From Paraburkholderia lycopersici (lineage in GTDB: Bacteria; Pseudomonadota; Gammaproteobacteria; Burkholderiales; Burkholderiaceae): 64,000 nucleotides of DNA. The position numbers were made by a program, and so were the translations under genes. How positions within the stretch are numbered: position 1 is the first letter of the stretch; each line of letters starts with the position of its first letter. A model generated the notes under the pieces. It made no database searches, was not told the DNA's origin, and saw only the letters and a program-made list of their open reading frames with translations. Location: assembly GCF_900096975.1 (NCBI RefSeq), contig NZ_FMYQ01000010.1, positions 62,001 through 126,000 on the forward strand, read 5' to 3'. Positions 1-7,789 of the stretch are shown here, piece after piece.

Positions 1-1
1 C

Positions 2-694
2 TCGTCGCCGATCTACGATCTGGACAATGCGGGCAATGACTGGGCGACCAACAACATGATCAAGTACAAGAGCCCGAAGTACTGGGGCCTTTCGTTCTCG
101 ACGATGTATGCATTCGGCGGCGCGGCGGGGCATTTGTCAACGAGCAGTGCATTTGGGGCGGGTATGAACTACGCGCGTGGGCCGCTTTCTGCGGGCATCA
201 ACTACACGTCCATCCGCGACCCATATCAGGTATGGTGGAACGGCACGGGCGCATCCAATATTGTCACGTTCGGGCCTTATTTGCCGAATGCCCGTGCGCT
301 GAACATTTCCGCAGTCGGGGCCGCGTACCAGATCGGCGCTTTCGTCGCACGTACCGGCATGACTCACTCAGTGTTGACGGATTCGATTAACGGCAGCAAC
401 GCGCAGTTCAACACGTACCTGATTCAGGGCGACTATATGGTGAGACCGAATCTCCGGCTTGCGGCCACGGCCGATATCACGAACGCTAACGTTGGCACAC
501 TCGGAAAGCATCCGAAATACCGACAATACAACTTGCTTGCCGACTATATTCTGTCGAAGCGTACCGACCTCTATGCGTGGCTCATCTACGGCACGGCGGC
601 TGGCGGCGCAACGCAGGCCCAGATCGGCCAGCTCGCCGCGTCGTCGACTCCCCGGCAGGTGAACGTTCATGTCGGTATCCGCCACCGCTTCTGA
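2..694 (+). CDS. Outer-membrane porin, C-terminal part (5' end outside window)
   Basis: An open frame enters the window from the left edge and stops at 694. The visible part is about 230 residues. It consists of alternating amphipathic strands, with many Tyr/Gly/Asn residues and repeated short 'GAxY/GxNY' segments, and ends in VHVGIRHRF with a terminal Phe. This is the classical C-terminal signature of trimeric Gram-negative porins recognised by the BAM machinery. Composition and spacing fit the Burkholderia general-porin (OmpC-like) family, which is normally 350-400 residues, so roughly the first 130-150 residues and the signal peptide lie outside. It would sit in the outer membrane as a diffusion channel. 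It converges on the dapB-like gene, so it need not belong to that cluster, although porins are often co-regulated with neighbouring catabolic genes. Substrate preference cannot be read from the sequence. Confidence 0.9.
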   Translation, partial: SSPIYDLDNAGNDWATNNMIKYKSPKYWGLSFSTMYAFGGAAGHLSTSSAFGAGMNYARGPLSAGINYTSIRDPYQVWWNGTGASNIVTFGPYLPNARALNISAVGAAYQIGAFVARTGMTHSVLTDSINGSNAQFNTYLIQGDYMVRPNLRLAATADITNANVGTLGKHPKYRQYNLLADYILSKRTDLYAWLIYGTAAGGATQAQIGQLAASSTPRQVNVHVGIRHRF

Positions 695-718
695 TACTAC
701 GGCAGATCCGGCGTGACT

Positions 719-746
719 GCGTGACGCCGGCCCAGCCGGGTCACGC
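719..746. terminator. Strong stem-loop between convergent porin and dapB-like genes
   Basis: Arms 719-725 (GCGTGAC) and 740-746 (GTCACGC) pair perfectly. They are continued by 727-730 with 736-739 (CCGG/CCGG), with a single bulged G at 726 and a five-base loop. The hairpin lies 25 bases after the porin stop and 23 bases before the end of the convergent dapB-like gene, where a bidirectional terminator is expected. There is no T-tract on either side, so a canonical intrinsic terminator is not proven. Confidence 0.45.
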
Positions 747-768
747 AATATCGGCACTTCGGTCGCGC

Positions 769-1572
769 TTACGCACTCACAGCGATATCGGCCACGCTAT
801 ATAGCCCTGCTTTCCGGTTACGCAGAAAGCGGGCAGCCTGAAGGCTTCCATGCGCATAGACCGCGCGGTCGTCGCAGATGTGGCGGATCTCGATGCGTTC
901 GAGATCGCCGATCAGCAGCGCGGTGTGCTCGCTAACAAGATTCCCTCCCCGCACCGAAGCGATGCCGATTGTCCCCTGTTTGCGCGGACCAGCCTGCGCA
1001 TCGCGCCCGTACACAACGATGTCGCCCCGGGGATAACCCCGTGCGGCGGCGACCACTTCGCTGAACCACAACGCGCTGCCGGATGGCGCATCGACCTTGC
1101 TGCGGTTATGCGATTCGACGATTTCGACATCGTAATCGCGAAGCAACGCAGCGGCCATTTCCAGCATGCGCGCCATAACGGAAACAGTCGGACTGAGATT
1201 GGCAGCATGTACGATGGGGATGTGTGCCGAGGCCGCCTGGATCTTCGCCAGCGTTTCGGCATCCTGTCCGGTTGTTCCGATTACCATCGCAGTGCCGTGA
1301 CGCAAGCACGGTTCGAGATAGTGGCACGTCGCGTCGGGAGCGGAAAAGTCGATGAGACAGTCGATCTTGTCGAGCGCCCGCTCGATGTCGTCGTCGATCT
1401 CGACATCGGTTGCCCAGTTCAGAAACGCCGTGGCGGATGTGCCGACGGCACGCGCGCCCTGTCGTGACAGCGCAGCACCGAATTCGAGGTCCGGTGCGTC
1501 CTGTAATGCACGGATCACCATTCTCCCCATACGTCCGGTCGCCCCGGCTACGCCTACTCGCCACAATTCCAT
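769..1572 (-). CDS. 4-hydroxy-tetrahydrodipicolinate reductase family protein (DapB paralogue)
   Basis: This 267-residue protein has the DapB layout. An N-terminal Rossmann nucleotide-binding motif GATGRMG lies at residues 10-16. The tetrahydrodipicolinate-binding block SHNRSKVDAPSGSA starts near residue 154, and a C-terminal RGGN...SEHT block lies near 208-217. DapB normally reduces the cyclic imine dihydrodipicolinate with NAD(P)H in lysine biosynthesis. Relative to the E. coli enzyme the catalytic His (H155) and Lys (K159) are kept, but the second His of the usual His-His pair is Asn156 and RGGD is RGGN. These changes, and the position beside a catabolic cluster rather than a housekeeping locus, suggest a paralogue acting on another cyclic imine. 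It is transcribed divergently from the flavin dehydrogenase genes across a 225-bp gap and so probably shares their control. Family assignment is firm; substrate is inferred. Confidence 0.85.
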   Translation of the reverse strand: MELWRVGVAGATGRMGRMVIRALQDAPDLEFGAALSRQGARAVGTSATAFLNWATDVEIDDDIERALDKIDCLIDFSAPDATCHYLEPCLRHGTAMVIGTTGQDAETLAKIQAASAHIPIVHAANLSPTVSVMARMLEMAAALLRDYDVEIVESHNRSKVDAPSGSALWFSEVVAAARGYPRGDIVVYGRDAQAGPRKQGTIGIASVRGGNLVSEHTALLIGDLERIEIRHICDDRAVYAHGSLQAARFLRNRKAGLYSVADIAVSA

Positions 1573-1696
1573 TCGCTATTCCTTGGTACATTGCACCGCT
1601 TTTTGATCTGATTTTCCAGATGCCGTCTATGCTTGCTGAGCAGTGCAGCTCTTTGAACGATACGGATCGAGAGTAGCACGCGCCCTTTTGCGGCTA

Positions 1697-1737
1697 GATA
1701 TAAAAAAGTCTTCAATGTTCCACGTTTCATTTATATC
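1697..1737. promoter_or_regulatory. Inverted repeat in the divergent dapB-like / flavoprotein promoter region
   Basis: GATATAAA (1697-1704) and TTTATATC (1730-1737) are perfect 8-base inverted repeats separated by 25 bases of AT-rich DNA. They lie midway between two divergent genes. This is a plausible operator for the cluster's regulator (for example the LysR gene at 8648), but no experimental or comparative support is available here. Confidence 0.35.
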
Positions 1738-1797
1738 GAGGAATGTTTTACGTCCAGATAAGCTGCACGTATTCCAATTTTGTGCGTTTCACAGAGC

Positions 1798-2961
1798 ATG
1801 ACGAATCGTTCTGGTTCAGGCAACGAGGTGGTGATCGTAGGCGCAGGTATCGTAGGCGCAGCCGCTGCCTACTATCTCGCGAACGCCGGATTCGGCGTAA
1901 CGGTGATCGATGCAGGAACACCGGCTGCGGGCGCGTCCGGCGCATCGGATGGTGCGGTGTCGGTGGCAAGCAAGAAGCCGGGACCGATGATGACGATTGC
2001 TCGCGCGGCGCGAAACCTGTACGGAACCCTCGAACGTGAGGGCGTCCTGGCGGGTCTCTTCCATACGCGCCCGACTTTCATGTTCGCGCGCACCGAAGAA
2101 GAAATGGCGCTGCTCGCGCTGCATGGCGAGGATCTCGCGAGCACCGGCGAAACGGTGTGCCACCTCGACCGCGCGGAATTAGTCGCGCACGTGCCCGGGC
2201 TCGGCCGCTGCGTCGTTGCCGGGATTGCCGTTCCCGGGGACGGACATGCGATCGGTTACCAGATCGTCAACCGGATGCTGCGTCTCTCTCATGCACGGGT
2301 GGTTCGCCATGCGCCGGTGCGGCGTGTGCGTGTCGAAGACGGCCGCGCGGTCGGCGTCGAGACGACGGCCGGCTTTTTCGGCGCCGATGCGGTGCTGATT
2401 GCCGCGGGATCGGGTTCGGCGGCGCTTGCCGGATTCGGCGACGTTCTGCGCCCGCGCAAAGGCCAGATCATCATTACCGATCGCGCTATGGACAACGTCC
2501 CGGCGCTGCAAGGTCCGCTGATGTCGGCCGCGTATCTCGCGGCAAAGCGTTCGTCCAGCAGCGCGCGCAATCCCGTCAGCCTCGTGATCGATCCTCTGCG
2601 TACGGGGCAATTTCTGATCGGCGGCACGCGCGAAGACGGTTTCGGCGATCACGAAACCACGGTGCGCCACATCTCCGCGATTCTCGGTGAGGCACTTGAC
2701 GTGTATCCGGCGCTGCGCCGACAACGCGTGATCCGGACGTTTTCGGGAGTACGGACGGCCACAAAGGACGGCCTGCCGATCGTCGGCGCACATCCATCCG
2801 TGAGCGGTCTGTCGATTGCGACGGGCTTCGAGGGAGACGGCATCTGTCTCGGACCGCTGATGGGCAGTGTCGCCACGGATATCGTGCGCGGCAGGGTGCC
2901 TTCAATCGATATCGGGCCGTTTTCGCCGGCGCGGTTCGGCGAGTCGGCGCATCTTCACTGA
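1798..2961 (+). CDS. FAD-dependent oxidoreductase, DadA/HcnC-like (catalytic subunit of a heteromeric imino-acid dehydrogenase)
   Basis: The protein is about 387 residues. It opens with a dinucleotide-binding motif VVIVGAGIVGAAAA (residues 11-24) followed by the acidic end of the second strand (VIDAG). It closes with the DAO-family FAD-contacting block 'GLSIATGFEGDGICLGPLMG'. This is the DadA/glycine-oxidase fold, which oxidises amino or imino acids to imines. The order of the next two genes (small [2Fe-2S] protein, then an HcnB-like flavoprotein) matches heteromeric dehydrogenases such as HcnABC, opine oxidase and D-hydroxyproline dehydrogenase (LhpBEF). The likely role is therefore the substrate-oxidising subunit at the inner membrane. 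ATG 1798 was preferred over an in-frame TTG at 1780; neither has a clear ribosome-binding site. Exact substrate unknown; D-hydroxyproline-like compounds or opines are the leading guesses. Confidence 0.8.
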   Translation: MTNRSGSGNEVVIVGAGIVGAAAAYYLANAGFGVTVIDAGTPAAGASGASDGAVSVASKKPGPMMTIARAARNLYGTLEREGVLAGLFHTRPTFMFARTEEEMALLALHGEDLASTGETVCHLDRAELVAHVPGLGRCVVAGIAVPGDGHAIGYQIVNRMLRLSHARVVRHAPVRRVRVEDGRAVGVETTAGFFGADAVLIAAGSGSAALAGFGDVLRPRKGQIIITDRAMDNVPALQGPLMSAAYLAAKRSSSSARNPVSLVIDPLRTGQFLIGGTREDGFGDHETTVRHISAILGEALDVYPALRRQRVIRTFSGVRTATKDGLPIVGAHPSVSGLSIATGFEGDGICLGPLMGSVATDIVRGRVPSIDIGPFSPARFGESAHLH

Positions 2962-3032
2962 GCAGGCACATCCTCGAATAGAGCTTGCATAGGGATGCAC
3001 CATTGGGACATCACACAAACGGATTAGAAAGG

Positions 3033-3293
3033 ATGACTGAATTTATCTGGAAGGACGAACCTGTGACGTTTCTCGAAGGAGAGACGATCGCGTCGGCGCT
3101 CAGGCGCGCCGGGCACGAGTGCCTCGGCCGCTCCGCGAATGGTCAATCGGCCCGTTATTTTTGCGGCATCGGCCAGTGCCAGGGCTGCCTTGTCTCCACC
3201 GGCGACGGCGCACCTGTGGAAGCGTGTATCACGCGTGCGATGCCGCAAAGGATCGTGGAGCCTGCCTTCGAATCCGTGATGGAGCGCAAATGA
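3033..3293 (+). CDS. Small (2Fe-2S)-binding protein, HcnA-like subunit
   Basis: This 86-residue protein has the ferredoxin-like Cys pattern C44-x4-C49-x2-C52 (FCGIGQCQGC) and a fourth Cys at 65 (EACIT), the arrangement that binds a plant-type [2Fe-2S] cluster. It resembles the stand-alone HcnA/LhpE-type subunit that passes electrons between the flavin subunits of heteromeric imino-acid dehydrogenases. The ATG at 3033 is chosen because a purine-rich GAAAGG stretch lies immediately upstream. Its stop overlaps the start of the next gene (ATGA), which indicates translational coupling and equimolar synthesis. The preceding flavoprotein gene ends 71 bases upstream. The domain is clear; the assignment to this complex comes from gene order. 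Confidence 0.85.
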   Translation: MTEFIWKDEPVTFLEGETIASALRRAGHECLGRSANGQSARYFCGIGQCQGCLVSTGDGAPVEACITRAMPQRIVEPAFESVMERK

Positions 3294-4597
3294 ACGGACC
3301 GGATGTTCTGGTGGTCGGCGGTGGACCTGCCGGCGTGGCTGCTGCAATCGAACTCGCGAAGCAGAACCTCTCCGTGCTTATGGTCGAGCAGCGCAGCACG
3401 CCTGGCGGCGCCATTCATCGCGCACGTCACGACGGCGGCCCGGGCGCGGCACCCGTTGCGCGCCGCCACAGGCGAAACTGGTCGCGGCTCCTCGCGGCGC
3501 TAGACACATATGCTGCGAAGATCGACGTGCTGACCGAGACCGTGTTCGCCGGGATCGACGGCGAAGGGCAATGTCTGCTCGACGTCCGCGCGCAAGGACG
3601 CGTCCGTACGCTGCGCCCGTCCGCGATCATCTTCGCCGTCGGCGCCACCGAAGAGATCCTGCCGCGTTCCGGCTGGGAGTTGCCAGGCGTGGTGACGGCC
3701 GGGGGACTGCAGGTGCAGATCAAGGAAATCGGCGCGCCGACCGCGGGACGCATCGTGATCGTGGGGACCGGCCCACTGCCGCTTGCGCTTGCAAGCCAGC
3801 TCGCCTCGCTCGGCAATCCGCCAGCCGCGCTGATCGAAAGTGCGAACCCGCGCAGGAATGCGATCGCGAGTCCGCTCGCCGCGCTGAAGCTTCTAGCGCG
3901 CCTGCCGCTGCTCGCCGAGGGGGTCGGTTATCTGTGCCGGCTCGCCCTGCACAGGGTCCCGCGCCTGCGCGGCTACACCGTGACGCAGATCGTCCGCTCC
4001 GGCAACGGGATGCGCGTGACGGCGGTACGGGACGACACCCCCGCCATCGAGTTCGAGGCCGACCTCGTCGTGCTGCACGACGGACTGAGGCCAAACGACC
4101 GCGCGTTGCCGCAAGGCAGCCTGCACGGCATCAGGATCGCCCGCGCGGGGGACTGCCGGGAGATTCTCGGCGCCGACGCGGCGATCGGCGACGGGCGCAT
4201 CGCAGCTCGCCGCATTGCCGCCGAACTGCGCGGGAAAACGGCGCTCGCGGCTGAACCGGGTTGGCGACGACGCGCCCGCATGTTCCAGTCGGCGCTCGCC
4301 TGCCTCTATCGGACGGAACCGCCGCCGATCACGCCGGACACGGTGGTCTGCCGTTGCGAGGGCGTGACCTACGCGCAACTGATCGACGACGGCAGCACGA
4401 CTTCAGCGCGGGAGATGCGGTTGCTCTCGCGCGTCGGGATGGGGCCGTGCCAAGGCCGCTTCTGCGCACGGGCCGCGAGCCGCGTGGCACTGGAAGCGGG
4501 TTGCGACTTCCCTCCCGATGAAATAGACGGTGCGTCGCCGAGGTGGCCGATCAGGCCGGTCTCGGTGGAGGCCCTCGCATCCGCCAACGAGCTTTGA
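3290..4597 (+). CDS. FAD/NAD(P)-binding oxidoreductase with C-terminal BFD-like [2Fe-2S] domain, HcnB-like subunit
   Basis: The protein is about 435 residues. It carries an FAD motif VVGGGPAGVAAA at the N-terminus, a second dinucleotide motif IVIVGTGPLPLA near residue 155, and a C-terminal Cys-rich module with CRCEG (near 352) and GPCQGRFC (near 387). That module is the bacterioferritin-associated-ferredoxin-like fold found in HcnB, opine oxidase subunit A and the D-hydroxyproline dehydrogenase alpha subunit. It probably accepts electrons from the catalytic subunit and delivers them to the respiratory chain. The start at 3290 overlaps the stop of the [2Fe-2S] gene by ATGA; the frame is open further upstream, but that part overlaps the preceding gene and lacks homology-like features. 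The aldehyde dehydrogenase gene follows after 19 bases. Confidence in family is high. Confidence 0.85.
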   Translation: MNGPDVLVVGGGPAGVAAAIELAKQNLSVLMVEQRSTPGGAIHRARHDGGPGAAPVARRHRRNWSRLLAALDTYAAKIDVLTETVFAGIDGEGQCLLDVRAQGRVRTLRPSAIIFAVGATEEILPRSGWELPGVVTAGGLQVQIKEIGAPTAGRIVIVGTGPLPLALASQLASLGNPPAALIESANPRRNAIASPLAALKLLARLPLLAEGVGYLCRLALHRVPRLRGYTVTQIVRSGNGMRVTAVRDDTPAIEFEADLVVLHDGLRPNDRALPQGSLHGIRIARAGDCREILGADAAIGDGRIAARRIAAELRGKTALAAEPGWRRRARMFQSALACLYRTEPPPITPDTVVCRCEGVTYAQLIDDGSTTSAREMRLLSRVGMGPCQGRFCARAASRVALEAGCDFPPDEIDGASPRWPIRPVSVEALASANEL

Positions 4598-4616
4598 ACA
4601 CCTTGAGCCAAACATC

Positions 4617-5987
4617 ATGAACACTTCCGGATTCGATATCTGCAATCCCTTCAACCAGGTGGTCGTCGGAAGACTGACCGCCGCGACGCCCGAGAACATC
4701 ACCGACGCGGTCACACGCGCGCGGCGCGCATGGAAAGCGTACCGCCATTCGACGCCAGCCGAACGCAAGGCACTGCTGTTCTCGCTCGCCGATCAGATGA
4801 ACCGCCACGCGGATGAATTCGCGCGGACCATTTCCAGCGAAATGGGTAAGACCATTCGCGAGGCGCGCAACGAAGTACGACGCGCGCAGAACACGCTGCG
4901 GCTTTCCGCCGAGGCTGGCACCGTGCTGCATGGCGAGGTGCTGGCGTGCGCCGTGGTGCCCGGCTCGCCAGACAAACAGGCGACGCTCACCTATGAGCCG
5001 GCCGGCGTCGTCGCGGCTATCACGCCGTTCAACTATCCGCTTAACCTGCTGTGTCACAAGCTCGGCCCGGCACTGGCGGCCGGCAACGCTGTCATCGCGA
5101 AGCCCTCGCCCAAGGCGCCGCTTGCCGCGCAGATGCTCGGCGAGCTTGCACGCGAAGCAGGCTTGCCGGATGGGTTGTTCCAGGTGCTGCACGGTGGCGC
5201 GGACGTCGCGATGATGCTCGCGCGTAGCGACATCGACCTGCTGAGCTTCACGGGCGGTCCGACGGCGGGCCTCGCGCTGAAGAATGCAGCGGGGCTCGTG
5301 CGCTGTCTGATGGAACTGGGCGGCAACGATCCGCTTGTCGTGATGCCGGATGCGGACCTCGAACGCGCGGCGGATACGGCGATCGGGCATCGCTTCGAAA
5401 TCGCGGGGCAAAGCTGCGCGGCGGTGAAGAAGCTGTATCTGCACAGCGCTATCCGCCCCGCCATGCTCGAATTGCTCGAATCGCGCGTGCGCGCAGTGCG
5501 CTTCGGAGACCCATCGAATGTGGAAACCGACATGGGCACGGTGATCGACGAAGCGGCGGCGGCCGAGGTTGAGCGCCGCGTGCGCCGCGCGATCGACGAC
5601 GGCGCGAAGTGCCTCGTCGGCGGAACACGCAACGCGACGCTATTCGCACCGACGCTACTCGATACCGTGTCCGCCGATACCGATCTCGTCCGCACGGAGA
5701 CGTTCGGCCCGGTTATTGCCGTGCGTCCATTCGATTCAATCGACGAGGTGATCGGCGAGATCAACGACAGTCCGTACGGTCTGCAGGCGGGTGTTTTCAC
5801 GAACGATCACCGGCTCGTGCGGCGCGTCGCGCGCGAACTGCGCGTGGGCGGTGTGATGGTCAACGAAGGACCGGACTTCCGCGCGGAAAACGTGCCGTTC
5901 GGCGGCGTGAAGTCGAGCGGCCTCGGGCGCGAAGGCGTTCACGTGACGCTGCGCGAAATGAGCGAATTGAAAGTCGTGATCGACTGA
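4617..5987 (+). CDS. NAD(P)-dependent aldehyde dehydrogenase
   Basis: This 456-residue protein belongs to the aldehyde dehydrogenase superfamily. It has the conserved Asn in TPFNYP (N138), the general base Glu in MELGGNDP (E233), the catalytic Cys in GQSCAA (C267), and the FGP...NDSPYGLQ block near the C-terminus. Length and the PAGVVAAITPFNYPL signature resemble the lactaldehyde/phosphonoacetaldehyde dehydrogenase branch more than the longer alpha-ketoglutarate-semialdehyde dehydrogenases. In this cluster it would oxidise a semialdehyde released after imine formation and deamination, giving a carboxylate for central metabolism. It is co-directional with its neighbours, 19 bases after the HcnB-like gene, which supports one operon. 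The substrate is inferred from context only. Confidence 0.85.
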   Translation: MNTSGFDICNPFNQVVVGRLTAATPENITDAVTRARRAWKAYRHSTPAERKALLFSLADQMNRHADEFARTISSEMGKTIREARNEVRRAQNTLRLSAEAGTVLHGEVLACAVVPGSPDKQATLTYEPAGVVAAITPFNYPLNLLCHKLGPALAAGNAVIAKPSPKAPLAAQMLGELAREAGLPDGLFQVLHGGADVAMMLARSDIDLLSFTGGPTAGLALKNAAGLVRCLMELGGNDPLVVMPDADLERAADTAIGHRFEIAGQSCAAVKKLYLHSAIRPAMLELLESRVRAVRFGDPSNVETDMGTVIDEAAAAEVERRVRRAIDDGAKCLVGGTRNATLFAPTLLDTVSADTDLVRTETFGPVIAVRPFDSIDEVIGEINDSPYGLQAGVFTNDHRLVRRVARELRVGGVMVNEGPDFRAENVPFGGVKSSGLGREGVHVTLREMSELKVVID

Positions 5988-6079
5988 ACTGCGCGAACAA
6001 GCAACATCGACCTGAGTGCGAGGCAGACGGCCCGCACAAGCCTTCAAGGCGGCTATGCCGCCACATCCGGAGTGAATGA

Positions 6080-6985
6080 ATGAACAAGCCCGACTGGAAA
6101 GCGACGCTGAGCGGTGTGTTCACCGCGCTCGTCACCCCCTTCAAGCATGGTGAAGTAGACGTCGACGCGTTTGATCGTCACGTGCAGCGCCAACTCGACC
6201 TCGGCGTGCACGGGATCGTTCCCGTCGGCACGACCGGCGAAGCCGCCACGCTGACGGATGCCGAAACCGCAACCGTTATCCGTATCGCGGTCGAACGCGC
6301 ACGCGGCCGCGCGTTCGTCCTCGCGGGCGCGGGGGCCAACGACACAGCCGTGGCGATCGCGAAGGCGCGGCGCGCCGTTGAGATCGGCGCGGACGGCCTG
6401 CTGGTCGTCACGCCCTACTACAACAAGCCCACGCAAGAGGGACTCTTTGAGCATTTCTCCGCCGTTGCATCGGCCGTGTCGGTGCCTGTCGTCCTTTACA
6501 GTGTGCCTGGCCGCACCGGCGTCGAACTAGCGGCCGATACGGCGGCACGGCTCGCGGCGGCACATCCGAACATCGTGGGCATCAAGGAGGCCGGCGGGCG
6601 CGTCGAACGCGTGACCGAGCTGCGCCTCGCGTGTGGCGAATCGTTCGTCATACACTGCGGCGACGACGCGCTCGCTTTGTCGTTCTACGCGCTCGGCGCT
6701 GATGGCCTGACGAGCGTCGCATCGAACCTGATTCCGCACGAGTTGCTGGAAATGTACTCGGCGTGGCGCCAGGGAGACCTGACACAGGCGCTGCGGCTGC
6801 ACGACCGCGTGTTCGACCTGGTGAAGCATCTTTTCATCGAGAGCAATCCGGTTCCCGTCAAGGCGGCACTGGCGGCCTCCGGGCTCATGTCGCCCGACGT
6901 GCGCTTGCCGCTGGCCAGACTCGCCGCGAAGTCGGAGACGGCTTTGCTGCAATGTCTGGAGCGTTACAGCGACATCGTCGGCTGA
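6080..6985 (+). CDS. Dihydrodipicolinate synthase/N-acetylneuraminate lyase family protein (DapA paralogue)
   Basis: This 301-residue class I aldolase-fold (TIM barrel) protein carries every DapA landmark: GTTGE (T51, T52), TPYYNKPTQEGLF (Tyr114), YSVPGRTG (Y140, R145) and the Schiff-base Lys in VGIKEAG (K169). DapA condenses pyruvate with aspartate semialdehyde. The same family contains the hydroxyproline-pathway deaminase that converts pyrroline-4-hydroxy-2-carboxylate to alpha-ketoglutarate semialdehyde, and several catabolic lyases. Context (upstream imino-acid dehydrogenase and aldehyde dehydrogenase) favours a deaminase or lyase role, although the retained Arg145 is typical of true synthases. 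GGAG lies eight bases before ATG 6080. The racemase gene follows after 26 bases. Family certain, reaction open. Confidence 0.85.
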   Translation: MNKPDWKATLSGVFTALVTPFKHGEVDVDAFDRHVQRQLDLGVHGIVPVGTTGEAATLTDAETATVIRIAVERARGRAFVLAGAGANDTAVAIAKARRAVEIGADGLLVVTPYYNKPTQEGLFEHFSAVASAVSVPVVLYSVPGRTGVELAADTAARLAAAHPNIVGIKEAGGRVERVTELRLACGESFVIHCGDDALALSFYALGADGLTSVASNLIPHELLEMYSAWRQGDLTQALRLHDRVFDLVKHLFIESNPVPVKAALAASGLMSPDVRLPLARLAAKSETALLQCLERYSDIVG

Positions 6986-7011
6986 CGCCCGCCGCGGCAA
7001 GGAGGCATGCC

Positions 7012-7740
7012 ATGTCCATCGCACCGTCACTGCGGCGCCCCGTCGTGCATGATCTTACGCTAGGCGTATTGATGCTCGATACGCGTTTCAGCCGCTTTCC
7101 GGGCGAGATCGGGAACGGCAAGACGTGGCCGGTGCCGTTGCAGTTCAAGGTCGTGCGCGGCGCGACGCCGGAACGCGTCGTCGATCGCGCGGGCGAGGGG
7201 CTGCTCGAACCGTTCATCGAAGCGGCTCGAGAACTCGTCGATCTCGGCGTGCGCGGCATTACGACGAGTTGCGGCTTTCTCGCGTTGTTCCAGCGCGAAC
7301 TGAGCGAGGCGCTGCCGGTGCCGGTCGCGACGAGCGCGTTATTGCAGGCGCCGCTCGTCGAAGCGATGCTGCCGCGCGGGCGGCGCGTGGGCATCCTGAC
7401 GTTCAATGCCGATGCGCTGACTACACGGCACCTCGCCGCGGCCGGCGTCGATTCGTCGACGCCGGTCGAAGGCATGCCAGCGGACAGCCTGTTTCGGCGC
7501 GTGTTCTCCGACTCGGAGCTCGACGACGCTCCCGACTTCACGGTACTGCAAGCGGAAATGGTGCGGGCAGCCTGCCTGCTCGTAAAGCGCTGCCCCGAAG
7601 TCGGCGCGATTTTATGCGAATGCACGAACATGCCGCCGTTCGCCGCCGCCGTCAGTACAGCGACGGGTCTGCCGGTCTTCGACGTCGTCACGCTGATCCG
7701 CTGGTTTGTGCTCGGGCTCCAGCCCGGCCGCCCCTTCTGA
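7012..7740 (+). CDS. Aspartate/glutamate racemase family protein
   Basis: The protein is about 242 residues, with the two catalytic Cys blocks of the Asp/Glu/hydantoin racemase superfamily: TTSCGF (Cys87) and CECTNMPP (Cys204). Cofactor-independent racemases of this group use the two Cys residues as opposite-face acid/base pairs; related members act on hydantoins or maleate. A strong AAGGAGG ribosome-binding site lies seven bases upstream of ATG 7012, which fixes the start. The frame stays open further upstream, inside the dapA-like gene, but that part is a shadow. In this operon it could interconvert L and D forms so that the D-specific dehydrogenase can act. No proline-racemase-type (4-hydroxyproline epimerase) gene is present, so it may substitute for one; that is inference. 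Confidence 0.75.
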   Translation: MSIAPSLRRPVVHDLTLGVLMLDTRFSRFPGEIGNGKTWPVPLQFKVVRGATPERVVDRAGEGLLEPFIEAARELVDLGVRGITTSCGFLALFQRELSEALPVPVATSALLQAPLVEAMLPRGRRVGILTFNADALTTRHLAAAGVDSSTPVEGMPADSLFRRVFSDSELDDAPDFTVLQAEMVRAACLLVKRCPEVGAILCECTNMPPFAAAVSTATGLPVFDVVTLIRWFVLGLQPGRPF

Positions 7741-7789
7741 TGTCTGCATGGCCGACCGCGGCGCGCGGTAAGGCCGAAGGAATCCAACT

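Noticed and set aside
3119..3289. An upstream extension of the HcnB-like gene
   Set aside because: It overlaps the [2Fe-2S] gene and has no conserved residues; the ATGA overlap at 3290 is the natural start.
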